The notes under the pieces: model-generated | Database searches by the model: none | The model's input: only the letters and a program-made list of their open reading frames with translations | Told to the model about the DNA's origin: nothing | Origin: Gracilimonas mengyeensis | Lineage (GTDB): Bacteria; Bacteroidota; Rhodothermia; Balneolales; Balneolaceae | Assembly: GCF_900182705.1 (NCBI RefSeq) | Contig: NZ_FXTP01000014.1 | Span: forward strand, 62,001-126,000 | Reading direction: 5' to 3' | Length of the DNA: 64,000 bases | Made by a program: the position numbers and the translations under genes | Shown: piece after piece, positions 8,586 to 19,800 of the stretch | How the letters are laid out: each line of letters opens with the position of its first letter | Numbering within the stretch: the first letter of the stretch is position 1

Positions 8586-11500
8586 TTACAGTGAAATATT
8601 AATGCCGGCTATAAACATGCGCGACCTGGGATAGGAGCCATAGTCGGCACCCATACTTAGATTGTCATTGGCAAAACGGCTCACCTCGGGATCGTATCCG
8701 GAATAGTCGGTGAGAGTGTACAGATTCTTGGCACTTATATAGACGCGTACAAGCTCCAGATTTAGCTTGTCCATCAGCTTTAGAGGCAGGTTGTAGCTAA
8801 GCGTTATATCCTGTACGCGCAGGTACGAGCCATCTTCCACCTGCACATCCGAAAGCGCATTGGACGGAGGCAGCGCATTGGCCCGCGGGTATTTATTGGT
8901 GGGATTGTCGGGCGTCCAGCGGTTCAATGCGACTTTGGAATTATTTTTGGTTCCGTCAAAACTTTCAAGGGTGAACCGGTTGAAATTCACGATTTCATTG
9001 CCGTAAACGCCCTGCAGAAATACATTCAGAGAGAAGTTTTTGTAGTGAAATTCATTACCCATGCCGAATGAAAAATCCGGGTTGGCGTTGCCGATCACTA
9101 CTTTATCCTGCTCGTTGATAATGCCATCCCCGTTTTGATCCACATACTTGCGATCGCCATAGGTGGGGGCATAACTCTGGAAGCGAGGCACTTGTGAGAG
9201 GTCTTCATTCAACTGCACAATGCCATCCGATTTATAGCCATAAAAAGTACCGATGGCCCGGCCTTCGGTGATCCGGGTCCACCCGTTGATACCTAAAATA
9301 TTTTGCCCTACCAGTCCGGCATCATCCTCGCCGGTAAGCTTGGTGATTTCATTACTGTTGTGGGCAAAGGTAAGGTTGGTACGCCACTGTAACCGCCTGT
9401 TCAGGTTATGTGAGCTAATGGCAATTTCAAAGCCTTCATTCTTAAGCTCACCAATATTGGTATAGGCAAATTTAAAGCCGGAGGTATACGGCACCGGTGC
9501 ATTCAGCAGCAAATCGGTAGTGTGTTTGATGTAATAATCCGCAGTAACAGAGAGGCGATCGTCCCAAAGCCCCAAATCTACCCCCGCGTTAAATTGTCCG
9601 GTTGTTTCCCACTTAAGCCCTTCATTTGCTAGGGTGGCAGGGCCAGCTCCTTTCGCAATTTCATTCTCTCCAAAATAGGCTTCCGTAACTTCCAGCGTAC
9701 CCATGGAACTGTATGGCGGAATCCCTTCATTACCTACCACGCCATAGCCGGCCCTTACTTTAAGGGAAGTAATCTGCTCAATATCTTCCATAAACGCCTC
9801 TTCATTCATCCGCCAGGCAGCTGAAAAAGAAGGAAAAAAGCCGTACTTGTTGCCCTCCCCAAATTTTGAGGAACCATCAATACGAGCTGAAGCTGTAAGC
9901 AAATACTTGCTGCGATAGGTATAATTTATTCGTGAAAGCACCGATTGCATCTGCCAGGCCGATGTACCGCTCAGTGAAAGTGTTTTTTCATTACCGCTTT
10001 GGATAGAATGATAGCCCAGCCGGTTATCTTCAAAATCAGAAGTGGCAGCATACAGGAAATTATTTTCAAACTTCTGCAAGGTATGCCCCAGAATTGCATT
10101 CAGAGAATGATCCGCCCCAATCATCGTATTATACGACAGTACATTCTCAACCAGCCAGGTGTAGCCCTTGGTATTCCCCAAAGCCGCCTGACCGTTACTG
10201 GCTTCGGCTCGTTTCAGGAAGTTGGGCACAAAGTAGAATTCTTCGCTCAGGAAAGCGTCCATCCCGACCGAACTTCTCAAATCCAGATTCTCCCAGATAT
10301 TCCAGTTGGCATAAGCGGTTCCCATAAACCGGGTAGATTTATTGAGCTGCTCTGTTTCCCTGGCATCGGCTACCGGATTCCCGACAGGCGGTCGTGACGT
10401 ATTGTTTTCGTAGACATACTCTCCATCCTCATTATACACCGGCAAGCCCGGGTTAAATTCCAGCGCCCAGGAAGTGACGCTTGAGGCAATGGCTGCTTCG
10501 GCATCGGTAACCACGCCGTCCATCGTACTTCGGTTCAGGTTCAGGTTGGCTCCTACGGTAATCCTTTCCGAGAGATCCTGATCCAGGTTTAACCGGATAT
10601 TTCCTTTCTCAAATCCCGAACTGATGATAATACCCTGTTGATCAAAATAATTACCGGACAGCGTATAGCGGGTATCCTCATCGCCCCCGTTTATGGAAAG
10701 CTGGTAATTACTAATAGGGGCTGTTCTAAAAATCTGATCCTGCCAGTCTATACCTTCGCCCAGGTTATTGGGGCTGGCGTAAATAATACGGCGGGTTACA
10801 TCGGCATTATCTGCAGCATCATTGCCTAATTCTGCCAGCTGGCGCGCATTCAACATGGGAATCTTGCGGGAAACCTGCTGAAACCCGGTATAGTATCCCA
10901 AGGTAACTTCCGTCCCTTTACGGCTGCCTTGCTTGGTAGTGACTAAAATCACTCCGTTGGCTCCGCGGGCACCGTAAATAGCAGTTGCCGAGGCATCCTT
11001 CAGTACCTCAACCGATTCGATATCACTGGGATTGATACTGGACAGTGGATTCATCGAAGGTCCGCTTGTAGTCCCAACCGACATCTGTCCGGCATCGCTA
11101 ATCACCGGGATGCCATCAATTACATACAGAGGCTCATTATTTCCGTTGATAGAACTCGTTCCCCGAATACGGATAGTAGAACCGGCCCCCGGCTGTCCGG
11201 AAGTTTGGGTGATAACCACCCCGGCAGCTTTACCCTGCAAGCCCTGATCTATAGACGATACGGAGGCGGCTTCAATATCCCCGGCATCAATGGAAGATAC
11301 AGCACCGGTTAAATCGCTCTTACGAACTGTGCCATATCCTACCACCACCAGCTCTTCTCCTTCATACAATTGTTCCTGTAAATGTACTTCTATAAACCTC
11401 TCTTCAGTAATGGTAAATTCTTCGGGAATAAATCCTAAAAAAGAGATGATGATGGTTGAGTCCTTGGGAACCTCCAGCGAAAACGCCCCATCGATATCGG

Positions 11501-11672
11501 TCACGGTACCGCCACTGGTTAAATTTTTAATGCGTACATGCGCTCCCGGAAGTGGCTCTCCCTCCATATATACAATGCCGGAAACAGGAATCATCTGCTG
11601 TTGGGCAAAGGCAGAAGTGGAAAAGACAATCACTATAAGAGAGGTTAGGAAGGCTGCGATAAGGCGTTTCAT
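8586..11672 (-). CDS. susC: SusC/RagA-family TonB-linked outer-membrane protein
   Basis: A 1028-residue TonB-dependent transporter of the SusC class. It has a signal peptide ending ..STSAFA, then a carboxypeptidase-regulatory-like beta-sandwich (about 28-105; GIVYMEGEPLPGAHV). The plug follows, with the signature segments EELVVVGYGTVRKSDLTGAVSS, the plug word GKAAGVVITQTSGQPG, and SIEVLKDASATAIYGARGANGV-type residues near 215-245. The rest is the 22-strand barrel, ending in aromatic SRMFIAGINISL. It imports glycan fragments bound by SusD using TonB energy. A hairpin with a T-rich 3' side (11718-11752) lies between it and the preceding lipoprotein gene. Confidence 0.96.
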   Translation of the reverse strand: MKRLIAAFLTSLIVIVFSTSAFAQQQMIPVSGIVYMEGEPLPGAHVRIKNLTSGGTVTDIDGAFSLEVPKDSTIIISFLGFIPEEFTITEERFIEVHLQEQLYEGEELVVVGYGTVRKSDLTGAVSSIDAGDIEAASVSSIDQGLQGKAAGVVITQTSGQPGAGSTIRIRGTSSINGNNEPLYVIDGIPVISDAGQMSVGTTSGPSMNPLSSINPSDIESVEVLKDASATAIYGARGANGVILVTTKQGSRKGTEVTLGYYTGFQQVSRKIPMLNARQLAELGNDAADNADVTRRIIYASPNNLGEGIDWQDQIFRTAPISNYQLSINGGDEDTRYTLSGNYFDQQGIIISSGFEKGNIRLNLDQDLSERITVGANLNLNRSTMDGVVTDAEAAIASSVTSWALEFNPGLPVYNEDGEYVYENNTSRPPVGNPVADARETEQLNKSTRFMGTAYANWNIWENLDLRSSVGMDAFLSEEFYFVPNFLKRAEASNGQAALGNTKGYTWLVENVLSYNTMIGADHSLNAILGHTLQKFENNFLYAATSDFEDNRLGYHSIQSGNEKTLSLSGTSAWQMQSVLSRINYTYRSKYLLTASARIDGSSKFGEGNKYGFFPSFSAAWRMNEEAFMEDIEQITSLKVRAGYGVVGNEGIPPYSSMGTLEVTEAYFGENEIAKGAGPATLANEGLKWETTGQFNAGVDLGLWDDRLSVTADYYIKHTTDLLLNAPVPYTSGFKFAYTNIGELKNEGFEIAISSHNLNRRLQWRTNLTFAHNSNEITKLTGEDDAGLVGQNILGINGWTRITEGRAIGTFYGYKSDGIVQLNEDLSQVPRFQSYAPTYGDRKYVDQNGDGIINEQDKVVIGNANPDFSFGMGNEFHYKNFSLNVFLQGVYGNEIVNFNRFTLESFDGTKNNSKVALNRWTPDNPTNKYPRANALPPSNALSDVQVEDGSYLRVQDITLSYNLPLKLMDKLNLELVRVYISAKNLYTLTDYSGYDPEVSRFANDNLSMGADYGSYPRSRMFIAGINISL

Positions 11673-11717
11673 GATTTTCCTTATGATCTGATAGATAATG
11701 GTGCTGGTATTAAAATA

Positions 11718-11752
11718 ACCGGGCTGCGGGATGGTTAGCTTAACAGCCCGGT
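11718..11752 (-). terminator. Hairpin between lipoprotein gene and susC
   Basis: ACCGGGCTG (11718-11726) and CAGCCCGGT (11744-11752) are perfect 9-bp arms with a 17-nt loop. On the minus strand the hairpin is followed by TTATTTTAAT, so it resembles an intrinsic terminator or attenuator inside the PUL transcript. It could set the ratio of the upstream lipoprotein to SusCD, or act as an mRNA stabiliser. It is 46 bp upstream of the susC start. Confidence 0.55.
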
Positions 11753-11780
11753 CTTGCTTCGCAGTTAAACCACTCAGCGT

Positions 11781-12653
11781 TTACTCGAAACTTACTTCGA
11801 TGCACATGCCGGCAGGTCCAGCATCGTCTTCACTTCCAGGACCATAAGGATCAAAGTTTGGCCCCTTGGGCTGAGAAACAAATATCTTGGTGTATTCTTC
11901 CTCTGCTTCATACGGCACATCTTCTTCACCGGTGTTAAACTGATCAAGGCCATAGTATGTCACATCCGCTTGCAGTTCATCGGCTGTAATTGATTGTACA
12001 TACAGAGTGTCTCGCACATCTTCTCCAAAGGCACCCGTGCGGGTCATAATCAGTACGTCCTGCCCATCCAGGTTCCAATAGCAGTAATTATACCAGGCAT
12101 CGCCAAAGTCATCCTGCTTCTCGCCAATGCTTTTATCATAGCTTCCATCTGCGTGGAAACGATATACGTCATCGGTGTAGGCATCACTAATGTCATTCTC
12201 TCCCGTTTTTTGTCGGATTTCCTCGGATAACAACCAGTCGTAACGAGTCATAAGCTGCTGCTTGGTTAGTTCAACTTCTATAACCAGGTCTTTGCTGGCT
12301 GTGGCTTCCACCTGGTCATACACCGTAAAGGTGAAAGAAAGGATGCCATCCGAATCCTCAACCAATATCTCATAATCAAAGGTATAGGAACCGCTTCCAA
12401 CATCGGTTAAAGTTTCAGTGCTTTGTACGCTTCCGTCAATCTTCTTCTCGATAACCAGTTTTTCGAATCCTTCAGGGGTAGTATAATTGACATCCACGCT
12501 GATGGGATCTCCTGCTTTCGCCTGCATGGTTTCTGCTTCAAGTTCTATAGTGGGTAACTCCGGCTCATTATTGCCATCCTTACAAGAGGTAGAAATGAGC
12601 AGTACTCCAACGGCTGCTAATACTAACGATAGTTTGTGTAGGTGTTTTCTCAT
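11781..12653 (-). CDS. PUL surface lipoprotein with Ig-like N-terminal domain
   Basis: A lipoprotein of about 290 residues placed where SusE/SusF-like glycan-binding proteins are usually found, just before susC. The signal peptide ends LLISTSC. Residues after Cys look like one beta-sandwich (Ig/PKD-like: AGDPISVDVNYTTPEG..), followed by a second domain with YRFHADGSYDKSIGE and NYCYWNLDGQDVLIMTRTGAFGEDV. That second domain recalls lipocalin-like DUFs, but I cannot name the family. The upstream Mets (12665, 12686) are less likely starts because a putative operator covers 12674-12685, so I chose the ATG at 12653. Function is inferred from position only: a cell-surface carbohydrate-binding accessory. 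Confidence 0.7.
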   Translation of the reverse strand: MRKHLHKLSLVLAAVGVLLISTSCKDGNNEPELPTIELEAETMQAKAGDPISVDVNYTTPEGFEKLVIEKKIDGSVQSTETLTDVGSGSYTFDYEILVEDSDGILSFTFTVYDQVEATASKDLVIEVELTKQQLMTRYDWLLSEEIRQKTGENDISDAYTDDVYRFHADGSYDKSIGEKQDDFGDAWYNYCYWNLDGQDVLIMTRTGAFGEDVRDTLYVQSITADELQADVTYYGLDQFNTGEEDVPYEAEEEYTKIFVSQPKGPNFDPYGPGSEDDAGPAGMCIEVSFE

Positions 12654-12672
12654 GGATCTAATCATTATGTTG

Positions 12673-12690
12673 ATATGTTTGAACAATATA
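12673..12690. promoter_or_regulatory. Putative GntR operator 2
   Basis: TATGTTTGAACA (12674-12685), within ATATGTTTGAACAATATA, is shared exactly with the site upstream of the GntR gene (14606-14619). The core TGTTTGAACA is nearly palindromic. It lies about 20-33 bp upstream of the chosen start of the SusCD-associated lipoprotein, where a repressor would block transcription of the main PUL unit. Confidence 0.5.
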
Positions 12691-12741
12691 CTGCTTTCAA
12701 AATTTTATGCAAACCCGGAATCACTTTTCTAATGCTAATTG

Positions 12742-13854
12742 TTACTTCAGTTGATGAGTCGGAACGCGCATGAAGCGAGGCTTATAGATATGCGCATTTT
12801 CAAAATGATCTTGCAGGCGATGGCTGTTCATATTGTAAGAGATAAGAATCTCGCCGCGATCGTTTATAAACTGTGGGTGAGCTAAGGCGTTATAGGTAAA
12901 CAGGTTTGTATTATCAAATGGTATTTCTATAGTAAACAACCGTTTACCATCATTTGAGCTCCACCCGTAAGGTTGACTGGCATGGTAGGCCCATACTTCA
13001 TTGCTAAAACCACCCCGCTGGGTAATCAGGTAATAGACACCTTCCAATTCAATCACGCTAAACTGCTCTGAACCATCCGTATCGAGCACGGGGGTTGCGA
13101 GGGTCACATCGGGCACCCACTGCCCATCGGAGAAATACTCCCATTCGGCCTCTGCCTCCCTGCCTGTAAAACGGGCCGCATAAGGCTTTCCGTCCCGAAG
13201 ACCGTATATGTAGGTATGTAGACTATCCTCAAAAACAGCATGTCCAAAATGAATGCCGTCGAGCTTTTCTGCAGGAATTTCTATGATTTCCGTCTGCTTA
13301 AAATCAGGAAGTGAGAAACGTACCACGGCTGCTCCCTTCCATCCAAAATCCCACATTCCGTCGCCATCCTGGCTAAATTTGGATACAAAAACATTAAGTG
13401 TTTGGTCGTCCACAAAGGCATCACCCGGCCAGTACCAAAGGGAATCTTCCCCAAAGGCCCCACCGGAATTCACCACTTCGGGCGGTATCATTATAGAATT
13501 GAATTCAGCGGGATCTCCGTTGTACAAGGTGGTAAGCTCCATCCCATCTTGCACCACAAATGCATTGCGAATATACATGGGATCGGTGCGTTTGCGGGTA
13601 CTATCCGGGTTTACGGTTCCCAGAAAGGTATCCCCGAAAATCCAGAGTGTCCGGCCATCGGGTAACAAGACCGAATAGGTGCCATCCGCCCCGGTCAATC
13701 CATCACCTGAACGAGTAAACAAGGTGTTATAACTTTCATCCGCATGTACTTTCTGCGCCTCTTCTTTAGGCTGACAAGACGACAACAAAACGAGCGAGCT
13801 TAACAGTATCGCCATGCAAACAGCAGGGAACAGGGACTTTTTTCCTTCTATCAT
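12742..13854 (-). CDS. Five-bladed beta-propeller lipoprotein (DUF4185/DUF5005-like)
   Basis: A 370-residue lipoprotein whose signal peptide ends VLLSSC (Cys about 27). The repeated blade words GTYSVLLPDGRTLWIFGDTFLG, SLWYWPGDAFVDDQTLNVFVSKF and FGHAVFEDSLHTYIYGLRDGKPYAARF are those of DUF4185/DUF5005 propellers, which are structurally akin to GH43/GH117/GH130 sugar hydrolases. It may be a glycoside hydrolase or a sugar-binding propeller; no catalytic carboxylates can be assigned with certainty. Its start overlaps the end of the GntR gene by 4 bp, so the two are translationally coupled and probably cotranscribed under the same autoregulated promoter. Confidence 0.7.
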   Translation of the reverse strand: MIEGKKSLFPAVCMAILLSSLVLLSSCQPKEEAQKVHADESYNTLFTRSGDGLTGADGTYSVLLPDGRTLWIFGDTFLGTVNPDSTRKRTDPMYIRNAFVVQDGMELTTLYNGDPAEFNSIMIPPEVVNSGGAFGEDSLWYWPGDAFVDDQTLNVFVSKFSQDGDGMWDFGWKGAAVVRFSLPDFKQTEIIEIPAEKLDGIHFGHAVFEDSLHTYIYGLRDGKPYAARFTGREAEAEWEYFSDGQWVPDVTLATPVLDTDGSEQFSVIELEGVYYLITQRGGFSNEVWAYHASQPYGWSSNDGKRLFTIEIPFDNTNLFTYNALAHPQFINDRGEILISYNMNSHRLQDHFENAHIYKPRFMRVPTHQLK

Positions 13855-14588
13855 ATATTATGATCCCTCTCGCTTTCTACGCTATACACGATACTGTCGC
13901 CCCGGTAGTAGCCAACGTTGTATTCAATGGGGCGATTTCCCGGATCGTATACAAACCGTTTACGCTTCAACACCGGCTCCCCTTTGCTCATGTTTAACAT
14001 CTTGGAGAGAGGCAGGTCCGCAGCCCGTGCTGAAATTTCCTCTTTGGAAAGCTTGGCGATTACCGAATGCTCCTTGCGCAGAATTTCATACAAGGGTTTG
14101 GAGAAGTCCTCTTTGCCGGTTAGCCCAATGCGCGGGTGGAAATAGGAGATAAAGAATACAAAGGGGCCGTCTTTACCGCCCCGCAGACGTTCCATCTTCA
14201 GCACTTCTGTTTTCGCATCAATGGTAAAGAAATTCCGGACTTCCTCAGGCGGCTTTTCCCAGGTGATATTGATGTTGTAATTCACCACCTCAATGCCCTT
14301 GGCTTTCATTTCCTGGGTAAAACTGAGCCAGTTTTTGGCTTTACTGTCTACCTGTTTTACCACACGGGTGCCTACCCCCTTTTTGCGGAACAGGAGTCCC
14401 TCGTACACCAGCTTATTGGTGGCTTGGCGCAGTGTATTTCTTGAGATCCCCAGTTCTTTAGCCAGTTCTACTTCTTTTGGTAACAACTTCCCTTTTTGAT
14501 ATTCCGGCATTTGAATCATTTCACGCAGCAGCTCTTCTACCTGCACGTGCAAGGGTACCGGACTTTTATGGTCTATAGATAAATTCAT
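13851..14588 (-). CDS. GntR/HutC-type transcriptional regulator with UTRA domain
   Basis: A 245-residue cytosolic regulator. Residues about 8-75 form the GntR winged helix (PLHVQVEELLREMI, LLPKEVELAKELGISRNTLRQA, then a GLLFRKKGVGTRV wing). Residues about 95-240 match the UTRA effector domain, with VLKMERLRGGKDGPFVFFISYF and KRFVYDPGNRPIEYNVGYYRGD. HutC-type regulators usually sense a phosphorylated sugar or related metabolite, so here the inducer could be a hexose phosphate made by the PUL kinase (inference). The palindromic TATGTTTGAACATA lies 18 bp upstream of the ATG, which suggests autoregulation. A second copy of the core lies ahead of the SusCD unit. Confidence 0.92.
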   Translation of the reverse strand: MNLSIDHKSPVPLHVQVEELLREMIQMPEYQKGKLLPKEVELAKELGISRNTLRQATNKLVYEGLLFRKKGVGTRVVKQVDSKAKNWLSFTQEMKAKGIEVVNYNINITWEKPPEEVRNFFTIDAKTEVLKMERLRGGKDGPFVFFISYFHPRIGLTGKEDFSKPLYEILRKEHSVIAKLSKEEISARAADLPLSKMLNMSKGEPVLKRKRFVYDPGNRPIEYNVGYYRGDSIVYSVESERDHNI

Positions 14589-14605
14589 AGGTCAATATAT
14601 TTTGG

Positions 14606-14619
14606 TATGTTTGAACATA
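14606..14619. promoter_or_regulatory. Putative GntR operator 1
   Basis: TATGTTTGAACATA has 6-bp arms TATGTT/AACATA around TG and lies 18 bp upstream of the GntR start. Its core TATGTTTGAACA recurs exactly at 12674-12685 and I saw it nowhere else in the non-coding sequence of the PUL. The two locations fit a small autoregulated regulon. Confidence 0.55.
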
Positions 14620-14750
14620 TGAAATTATTTCTTGATTGCAAATATGAAAGCATGGGATTTTTGATTTTCAGCCTCGTTCACATCGCCTTTATTGGGAATA
14701 AGCATGTGATGCCCATTCTTCAGATTGAAAGAGATGTCAAAGCTAATTTG

Positions 14751-14854
14751 GAAAGTTCTGCCTTTGGTAAAAATTAGTGGCTCTCAAACAGAATATTGGA
14801 TGATCGAAAGACCGATGGACCGATGAACAGCGGTGCGATTTGATTTCCATCGGC
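14751..14854. repeat. Dispersed repeat E', copy 1
   Basis: This copy aligns with 16437-16523 over its whole length: AAAGTT.TGCCTTTG.TAAA, GTGGCT, CAGAAT, GATGGACCGAT, then TGATTTG and CATCGGC. A fragment (AAATTAGTGGCTCGCA) also appears at 60987-61002. It has no coding capacity. The GATGGACCGA word links it loosely to the larger E elements at 41541-42035. Confidence 0.6.
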
Positions 14855-15142
14855 TAATGCTTATTTAATTCAGATCCCATCCCTCTTTCTTCAGGATCTA
14901 GTAAGTCCTACAACGAACCTTAACCGTCTAATTTCGAAAACACTTATCTTACGAGCACTCCCTTAAGAGCAACAGTTCTGCAAGACTTATATCAATATTG
15001 GTAGTAAGAGACAGAGCACCCTAAGCTGTTGAATAGACGAAATGCGGACCGTTTAACTTGATGGCCTGCATCTATCCTTCCCATAAATCAAAATGAATAT
15101 ATTTCGCAAAAAATATGCTTATTTTTAATTATCAAATTATAA

Positions 15143-16366
<1,224 letters not shown>

Positions 16367-16864
16367 ATTATAGAGGGTACTCTCGCACCCTTTGTCTAAA
16401 TTGAGAGGGGTCAGGTGAAGCTCAAAAACTGATTCAAAAGTTTTGCCTTTGCTAAACACGGTGGCTGCACAAGCAGAATGGCGAATATTCGATGGACCGA
16501 TATATGATTTGATTTGCATCGGCGTAGATTTATCAGCTTAAAACTCTTCTCCTCTTTTTCTGATTTAAGTCTTTCCCAATGTCCTCTTTGGGGGCATCGA
16601 TATGAAGCTCCAGCTTCAAAGCTCATGTAAACCAATTATTATCTTCTAAATATCTTAATTATCCTCAATGGAAGTCAGAGACTTCCTGAGCTACTACTTT
16701 CCAGTCCCCGTTTCGCTCAATACTGAAGAGATAAGTTGGGGGATTGGATGTTTATTCAGGTGAATTAACCTGATGTACACAACTTACCCTCAGGGGGGGA
16801 CTCCCAGCTCAGGCGAGCCGGGGTACGAATCCGTGAAATCAGCGAAATCCCCCTAAATCTGTGA
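16367..16864. other. Intergenic region between mnmA and icmF
   Basis: A spacer of about 500 bp between convergent genes. It holds repeat E' copy 2 (16437-16523) and, next to the icmF stop, an F-type tract (16828-16866; CCGTGAAATCAGCGAAATCC). I see no ORF, RNA gene or clear terminator for either flanking gene. Confidence 0.55.
16437..16523. repeat. Dispersed repeat E', copy 2
   Basis: Counterpart of 14751-14854. It shares the order AAAGTTTTGCCTTTG, GTGGCT, CAGAATGGCGAATATT, GATGGACCGAT and GATTTG.ATCGGC. The two copies bracket mnmA. Confidence 0.6.
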
Positions 16865-19800
16865 TCACATGTTACGCCGATACTGCCCGCCCACCTCATA
16901 CAAGGCATGCGAAATCTGTCCCAGCGAAGCCACTTTTACAGTCTCCATCAGTTCTTCGAAAAGGTTGCCGTTGTTACGGGCTACTTCTTTGAGCCGCTCG
17001 ATGGCTGCCTCAGATTCCTGCTCGTTGCGTTTCCAGAACTGCTCCAAGTTTTCGATCTGCTGACGTTTTTCTTCTTCGGTAGAGCGGATGAGTTCAACTT
17101 CCTTCTCCTCTTCCTCTCCTTTCCCTTCTTTCTGGAAAGTATTCACGCCAATAATCGGCAATTCGCCGGAGTGCTTTTTGGATTCATAATACAGGCTCTC
17201 GTCCTGAATTTTACCTCGCTGGTACATGTGCTCCATCGCGCCCAATACCCCACCACGTTCGGTGATGCGATCAAATTCGGTCAGAATGGCTTCTTCCACC
17301 AGATCCGTTAGTTCTTCAATGAAATAAGAACCCTGGTTGATATTTTCATTCTTGGCCGTCCCCATTTCCTTATTGATGATCATCTGGATGGCCAGCGCCC
17401 GGCGTACGGATTCTTCGGTTGGTGTGGTAATGGCTTCGTCGTAGGCATTGGTATGCAGGGAGTTACAGTTATCATAAATAGCCAATAATGCCTGCAGTGT
17501 AGTGCGAATATCATTGAACTGAATTTCCTGCGCATGGAGCGAACGACCGCTGGTTTGAATGTGATACTTCAGCTTCTGTGAGCGGGAATTGGCCTCGTAT
17601 TTATTCTTCATCGCTACGGCCCAAATGCGCCGTGCAACGCGACCTATCACTGCATATTCAGGATCCAATCCATTGCTGAAGAAGAAAGACAGGTTGTGGG
17701 CAAAATCATCCACATCCAGTCCGCGCGCAAGATAGTATTCTACAAAAGTGAAACCATTTGCCAGCGTGAAAGCCGCCTGGGTGATCGGATTCGCCCCGGC
17801 TTCCGCTATATGATAGCCGGAAATAGACACCGAATAGTAATTTCGAACTTTGTTTTCGGTGAAATAGCTTTGGATATCCCCCATCATCTTTAAGGCAAAT
17901 TCAGTGGAGAAAATACAGGTATTTTGCGCCTGGTCTTCCTTCAGGATGTCCGCCTGAACCGTTCCGCGAACCACCTTCAGGGTGTCAGATTTGATCTGCT
18001 CGTAGGTTTCTTCATCCACCAGCTGATCACCGGAAATACCCAGCAGTCCCAATCCAAACTCATCGTTACCATCGGGAATTTCATTGCTGTACTCAGGATT
18101 TTTCACCCCGCGCTTTTTGAAGTAGGCTTTGATTTTCTTTTGGGCTGCTTCCCACTGCCCGTTTTCTTTCAGGTATCGCTCTACTTCCTGGTCAATGGCT
18201 GTGTTCATGAACATCGCCAAAATCATCGGGGCTGGACCGTTGATGGTCATCGATACGGATGTTTTGGGTGAGGTTAATTCAAAACCGGAATACAATTTCT
18301 TCATGTCATCTACCGTGCAGATGCTCACTCCGGAATTACCAATCTTCCCATAAATATCGGGACGGTAACCGGGATCTTCACCGTAGAGCGTCACCGAATC
18401 AAAAGCGGTGGAGAGTCGGGCGGCGGGCATGCCTTCGCTCACATAATGGAATCGTTTGTTGGTACGCTCAGGCGTTCCCTCACCGGCAAACATTCGCGTC
18501 GGATCCTCTCCCTCCCGCTTAAACGGAAACACGCCGGCCGTGTATGGAAAATATCCGGGCAGATTTTCCTTCAGCGCAAACTTCAATTGCTCGCCTTTGT
18601 TTTTGGTTTTGGGGAGTGATACCCGTGGAATCATCAACCCACTCAGCGACTCCCGGTACAGCTGATTCTTAAATTTCTTATCCCGGATTTGCACCTCAAA
18701 ATATTCCTGCTGGTATCGCTCAAACAACTCGTCCCAGCCTTCCAGGATTTTCTTGGGCAATGCATCCAACTTTGACAGCCAGTGCTCGCGCATTTTGGAG
18801 AGGTTATCCTGCATCACCGCTTTTTCATCGGGATTCCAGCTTTCCAGCTGCTCGATGGTGCCCGATACCTGATCCAACTTGGAAGCCACATCCACTTGTT
18901 CTTCAGCCCATTGATGATAGTCACGCACGGTTTCTGAAATCTCGGAGAGATACCGCACGCGCTTTCCGGGAATGATGGCCTGCGCCTGTATGTCTTCGGC
19001 GGGACGCGGATTGTTGTATAATTTTGTCTCCCAGCCAATCTCGTACCGGTCGTTGATGCGATCCACCAGGGCTTTGAATAATCGGTTCACCCCTTCATCA
19101 TTAAACTGCGCTGCGATGGTTGGATACACCGGCATGTCTTCCTGTCGAGCATCCCAGCGAGCGGAGTTACGGATCATCTGCTTACGGATATCACGCAGGG
19201 CATCCAATGAGCCCTTTTTCTCAAATTTGTTAAGCACTACAAGTTCAGCCAAATCAAGCATATTGATTTTCTCCAGCTGCGTGGCGGCGCCGTACTCGCT
19301 GGTCATCACGTACATCGGGATGTCTGTATATTCAACAATCTCCGTGCCACTCTGACCAATACCGGACGTCTCCACAATCACCAAATCAAAGCCAGCTGCT
19401 TTGTACAGCTCAATGGCACCCAACAATCCTTTGCTAGTTGCACGGTTGGAGGCTCGAGTCGCCATACTACGCATAAATACGCGCTCGGTATCAATGCTGT
19501 TCATCCGGATGCGATCCCCAAGTAGCGCTCCCCCGGTTTTAATTTTGGAGGGATCAACGGAGATGATGCCAATAGTCAGATCTTCAAATTCAGTTAAAAA
19601 GCGCCGGACCAGTTCATCCGTCAGTGAGCTTTTCCCTGCTCCCCCGGTTCCGGTAATCCCTATCAGGGGGATGGTTTTCGTTGGGGCTTCCATTTCCTTT
19701 TCATCACCGGTCAATAGCTTGCCATCACGGTAGGCCAGAACTTCCTGGTGCTCGTTCTCAATAGCCGTGAGTGCGCGGGCCAGTGCGGTGTTTTCACGCT

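Noticed and set aside
16811-16866. GGGGTACGAATCC as a possible tRNA T-arm
   Set aside because: No acceptor, D or anticodon stem can be folded around it; the following CCGTGAAATCAGCGAAATCC belongs to an F tract.
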